The translations under genes and the position numbers were made by a program. A stretch of DNA of 13,488 bases from Streptomyces sp. NRRL WC-3549. GTDB lineage: Bacteria > Actinomycetota > Actinomycetes > Streptomycetales > Streptomycetaceae. The DNA lies in the NCBI RefSeq assembly GCF_000721935.1, contig NZ_KL585381.1, positions 53,584-67,071 of the forward strand. The letters run 5' to 3'. The notes under the pieces were generated by a model. That model had not been told where the DNA came from, ran no database searches, and was given only the letters and a program-made list of their open reading frames with translations. Positions 13,050 to 13,488 of this stretch are shown here, piece after piece. Each line of letters begins with the position of its first letter. The first letter of the stretch is position 1.

Positions 13050-13488
13050 GAGCACCAGCGGGTCATCACCCCGCTGATCAGTGAATCGACTCCCAGCTGT
13101 GAGGAGGATTCGTCCCGGATCGTACGGCCAACGCCCGCGCGGTGACCACTCCCGCGCCCTTCGACACGTGCCGCTCCACGCCACCGGGCCGCCCCATCGC
13201 TGCGGCTCGTCGTCGGCCCACTGCCGGTAGCGGCCTCACCCTGACCGCCCTTCTGTAGCTCACCGCGGCCTCGACAGCCGCTCTTCGCCCACGGATCGTG
13301 ATGCGCCCTCTCTCCGGCGCGGCTTCGTGCTGCGCTTCTTCAGCATGCCCTCATCCGGCATCGACCCTCGTTCCCCCCGCCCTCCAGGAGCTCGACGCGA
13401 CCGCTTCCCGGCGTGCTCAGCCACGTGCGTGGTTACGCGCCGTGGCGTGGCTCGTCGCAGCCGGTCTGCATCCACGAACCTGTGCGAC
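13050..13488. other. No supportable gene
   Basis: The last 439 bases contain only short Arg/Ser/Pro-rich frames on both strands (for example 13078-13263 and 13260-13475 on minus) without ribosome binding sites or recognisable motifs. No tRNA, insertion sequence end or attachment site was seen. It may be intergenic, decayed sequence, or the edge of a gene lying mostly to the right. Confidence 0.55.

Noticed and set aside
13260..13475. 71-codon minus-strand frame near the right edge
   Set aside because: Very Arg-rich, no ribosome binding site and no recognisable domain; it could be spurious, so it was not called a gene.
1..13488. CRISPR arrays, tRNA or rRNA genes, insertion sequences and attachment sites
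   Set aside because: No regularly spaced repeats, no cloverleaf or rRNA-like segments, no transposase or integrase motifs and no paired terminal repeats were found on either strand.

Overview
The window is high-GC actinobacterial DNA, most likely from Streptomyces or a close relative. Evidence for this is the strong G/C bias at third codon positions, GTG starts with 4-base stop/start overlaps, a probable leaderless promoter, and gene content and order that match actinomycete extracellular contractile injection system (eCIS) loci. The assignment rests on pattern recognition, since no search could be run.

Positions 1-6543, minus strand: eight consecutive structural and assembly genes of an eCIS, a headless phage-tail-like contractile particle. 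In transcription order they are sheath (5005-6543), first tube protein (4405-4848), a T4 gp26-like chaperone (3959-4405), a 47-residue DUF6760-type protein not in simple ORF lists (3819-3962), a 621-residue proline-rich protein rich in V/A-Q-R motifs (1925-3790), second tube protein (1404-1841), a LysM/CIS-tube adaptor (595-1398), and a VgrG/gpD-like hub protein cut by the left edge (1-598). Most junctions overlap or are very short, so this is one operon. The remaining baseplate, ATPase and cap genes should lie left of the window.

Positions 6544-6930 form a divergent intergenic region.

Positions 6931-11079, plus strand: a 1164-residue candidate eCIS cargo toxin followed with no gap by a 217-residue candidate immunity protein. 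The toxin has four parts: a short N-terminal motif typical of eCIS cargo, a long Ala/Lys-rich and coiled-coil part, a conserved hydrophobic core, and a C-terminal HNH nuclease. Base composition falls sharply at about 9415-9430, where the toxin-specific C-terminus begins, and stays lower through the immunity gene. This is the signature of an exchanged toxin/immunity cassette. The immunity protein is an internal duplication with a constant 110-residue offset. A strong hairpin terminator ends the pair.

Positions 11274-11985, plus strand: a VapBC-type toxin-antitoxin operon with a perfect operator palindrome beside an extended -10 promoter that probably makes a leaderless mRNA.

Positions 12120-13049: two small coupled unknown genes on minus (12120-12392 and 12392-12544) diverge from a small helix-turn-helix gene on plus (12731-13015, with a clear terminator). 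Between them is a 32-bp nested palindrome made of two 14-bp sites. Positions 13050-13488 hold no gene I can support.

Working model (inference): the minus operon builds the particle, the divergent gene encodes a nuclease cargo loaded into it, and the adjacent immunity protein protects the producer's own DNA from that cargo.
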